The notes under the pieces were generated by a model. That model made no database searches. It was not told the origin of the DNA and worked only from the letters and a program-made list of their open reading frames with translations. From contig JAJEAC010000184.1 in the NCBI GenBank assembly GCA_022824315.1, forward strand, positions 1-43,005: DNA of 43,005 nucleotides, read 5' to 3'. Made by a program: the position numbers and the translations under genes. Below are positions 42,471 through 43,005 of the stretch, one piece after another; position 1 is the stretch's first letter; each line of letters starts with the position of its first letter. Source of the stretch: Silicimonas sp. Lineage in GTDB: Bacteria > Pseudomonadota > Alphaproteobacteria > Rhodobacterales > Rhodobacteraceae.

Positions 42471-43005
42471 TATATAGGCGATCCTATTCGCGCTTTCTCT
42501 CGCCGATGGCGTCGCGGACCTGGATCGCCCAGTGCAGCCGTTCGAGCCCCTGCCACACCTTTTTCGTTCCCGGCAGCTGCTGCCGCGAGGAAGGATGCGA
42601 TCCGACGAGCCGCCCGAGGTCGATGACCACCGCCCTGATGTCGGGCGCCTTTCCGTCGGACATCCTCACGACGTTCCGGTGACCCTGGGATTCCAGCAGC
42701 GTGTGGAGCAGGTCGACGTCCTCCTCGGGAAACACCTCGGTCGCCGGGGTCTCGGGACGCTCCCGCGCGAGGACGGTCAGGTCGGCGACATGGACGGCGG
42801 TGACGGCGTCGAAGGCGAGGCACTTGCGCAGGTCGTCGGCGCTGTCCAGCCGGCGGTCCTTGATCCGGGTCCCGGTCTTCAGGGTTCGAAACCAGGTTTC
42901 AACTGTCCATCTTCGACGGTACCAGTCCAGCACGGTCGCGGCATGCATGGCGTCGGCCTCGCCCTCGGCCGGGCGCTCGGTCGTCAGCAGCAGCCAGTGC
43001 AGCGG
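42445..43005 (-). mobile_element. IS4/IS50-like insertion sequence (one end only)
   Basis: Deduced from the transposase gene and the abrupt end of the DarT-like reading frame near 42445-42470. The A/T-rich CACACTTATATAGG (about 42464-42477) is a reasonable candidate for part of the terminal inverted repeat. The other end and any target duplication are outside the window. Confidence 0.6.
42484..43005 (-). CDS. IS4/IS50-type transposase, C-terminal part (runs off the right edge)
   Basis: The minus frame is open from the right edge (PLHWLLLTTERPAEGEADA then MHAATVLDWYRRRWTVETWF) to a TAG at 42486-42484, about 173 residues. The Y-x2-R-x3-E-x6-K signature of IS4-family DDE transposases is seen in YRRRWTVETWFRTLK, including the third catalytic acidic residue. 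RIKDRRLDSADDLRKCLAFDAVTA and LPGTKKVWQGLERL match the Tn5/IS50 subgroup. The N-terminal part lies beyond the window, so intactness cannot be judged. The element's left end should lie at about 42445-42483, next to CACACTTATATAGG. Confidence 0.85.
   Translation of the reverse strand, partial: PLHWLLLTTERPAEGEADAMHAATVLDWYRRRWTVETWFRTLKTGTRIKDRRLDSADDLRKCLAFDAVTAVHVADLTVLARERPETPATEVFPEEDVDLLHTLLESQGHRNVVRMSDGKAPDIRAVVIDLGRLVGSHPSSRQQLPGTKKVWQGLERLHWAIQVRDAIGERKRE

Noticed and set aside
42471-42682. C-terminal continuation of the DarT-like frame
   Set aside because: This stretch is antisense to the IS4-type transposase, so the translation there is accidental.

Overview
The window looks like chromosome from a high-G+C alphaproteobacterium, most probably Rhodobacterales or a near relative. 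This is inferred from gene order, not from a database search. The block erpA-like / dgt / argS / SPOR protein / nagZ / scpA / scpB at 34.7-41.5 kb, with xthA beside it, is the usual order in that group. The bactofilin plus M23 peptidase pair next to glnE and the long AsmA-like gene before queA fit the same picture. Most genes use GC-rich codons and ordinary Shine-Dalgarno sites.

Layout. (1) 1-384, minus: 5' part of an Amt ammonium transporter gene, cut by the window edge, with a perfect 9-bp inverted repeat just upstream of its start. (2) 824-8294, plus: seven tightly packed genes forming a partner-switching signalling module. They encode a STAS antagonist, an RsbW/SpoIIAB-type kinase, a membrane sensor-like protein, an MFS transporter fused to an extracytoplasmic sensor-like domain, a Tat-exported solute-binding protein, a GNAT-like protein and a membrane-anchored SpoIIE-type PP2C phosphatase. 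This is the most interesting system in the window. (3) 8.3-11.0 kb: a decayed patch with an IS91-type transposase relic and a multiply frameshifted fic pseudogene. (4) 10998-14359: a TRAP transporter operon (dctP-dctQ-dctM) with a hairpin after dctP. (5) 14399-19489, minus: glnE, a bactofilin and an M23 peptidase overlapping the bactofilin gene. (6) 19857-24218, plus: AsmA/YhdP-like protein and queA. (7) 25112-29058, plus: MFS transporter, DUF924 protein, and lpd preceded by a perfect palindrome. (8) 29316-29972, minus: a GPP34 (GOLPH3-like) gene of lower G+C. (9) 30811-33669 uvrA, then xthA and an erpA-like gene (minus), and dgt, argS, SPOR, nagZ, scpA and scpB (plus). (10) 41.5-43.0 kb: a second accessory patch with an ISAzo13-type relic and a DarT-like ADP-ribosyltransferase gene cut off by an IS4/IS50-type transposase gene that runs off the right edge.

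How the genes could work together. In region 2 the phosphatase, kinase and STAS protein form the classical switch, in which the phosphorylation state of the STAS protein decides whether the kinase is free to hold its target. The two sensor-like membrane proteins, the solute-binding protein and the periplasmic part of the phosphatase give several possible inputs. No sigma factor is encoded in the window, so the output is unknown. The other regions are mostly housekeeping: nitrogen control (amt, glnE), cell envelope (bactofilin/M23, AsmA, SPOR, NagZ), chromosome segregation (ScpAB), DNA repair and nucleotide pools (uvrA, xthA, dgt), tRNA charging and modification (argS, queA), and central metabolism (lpd).
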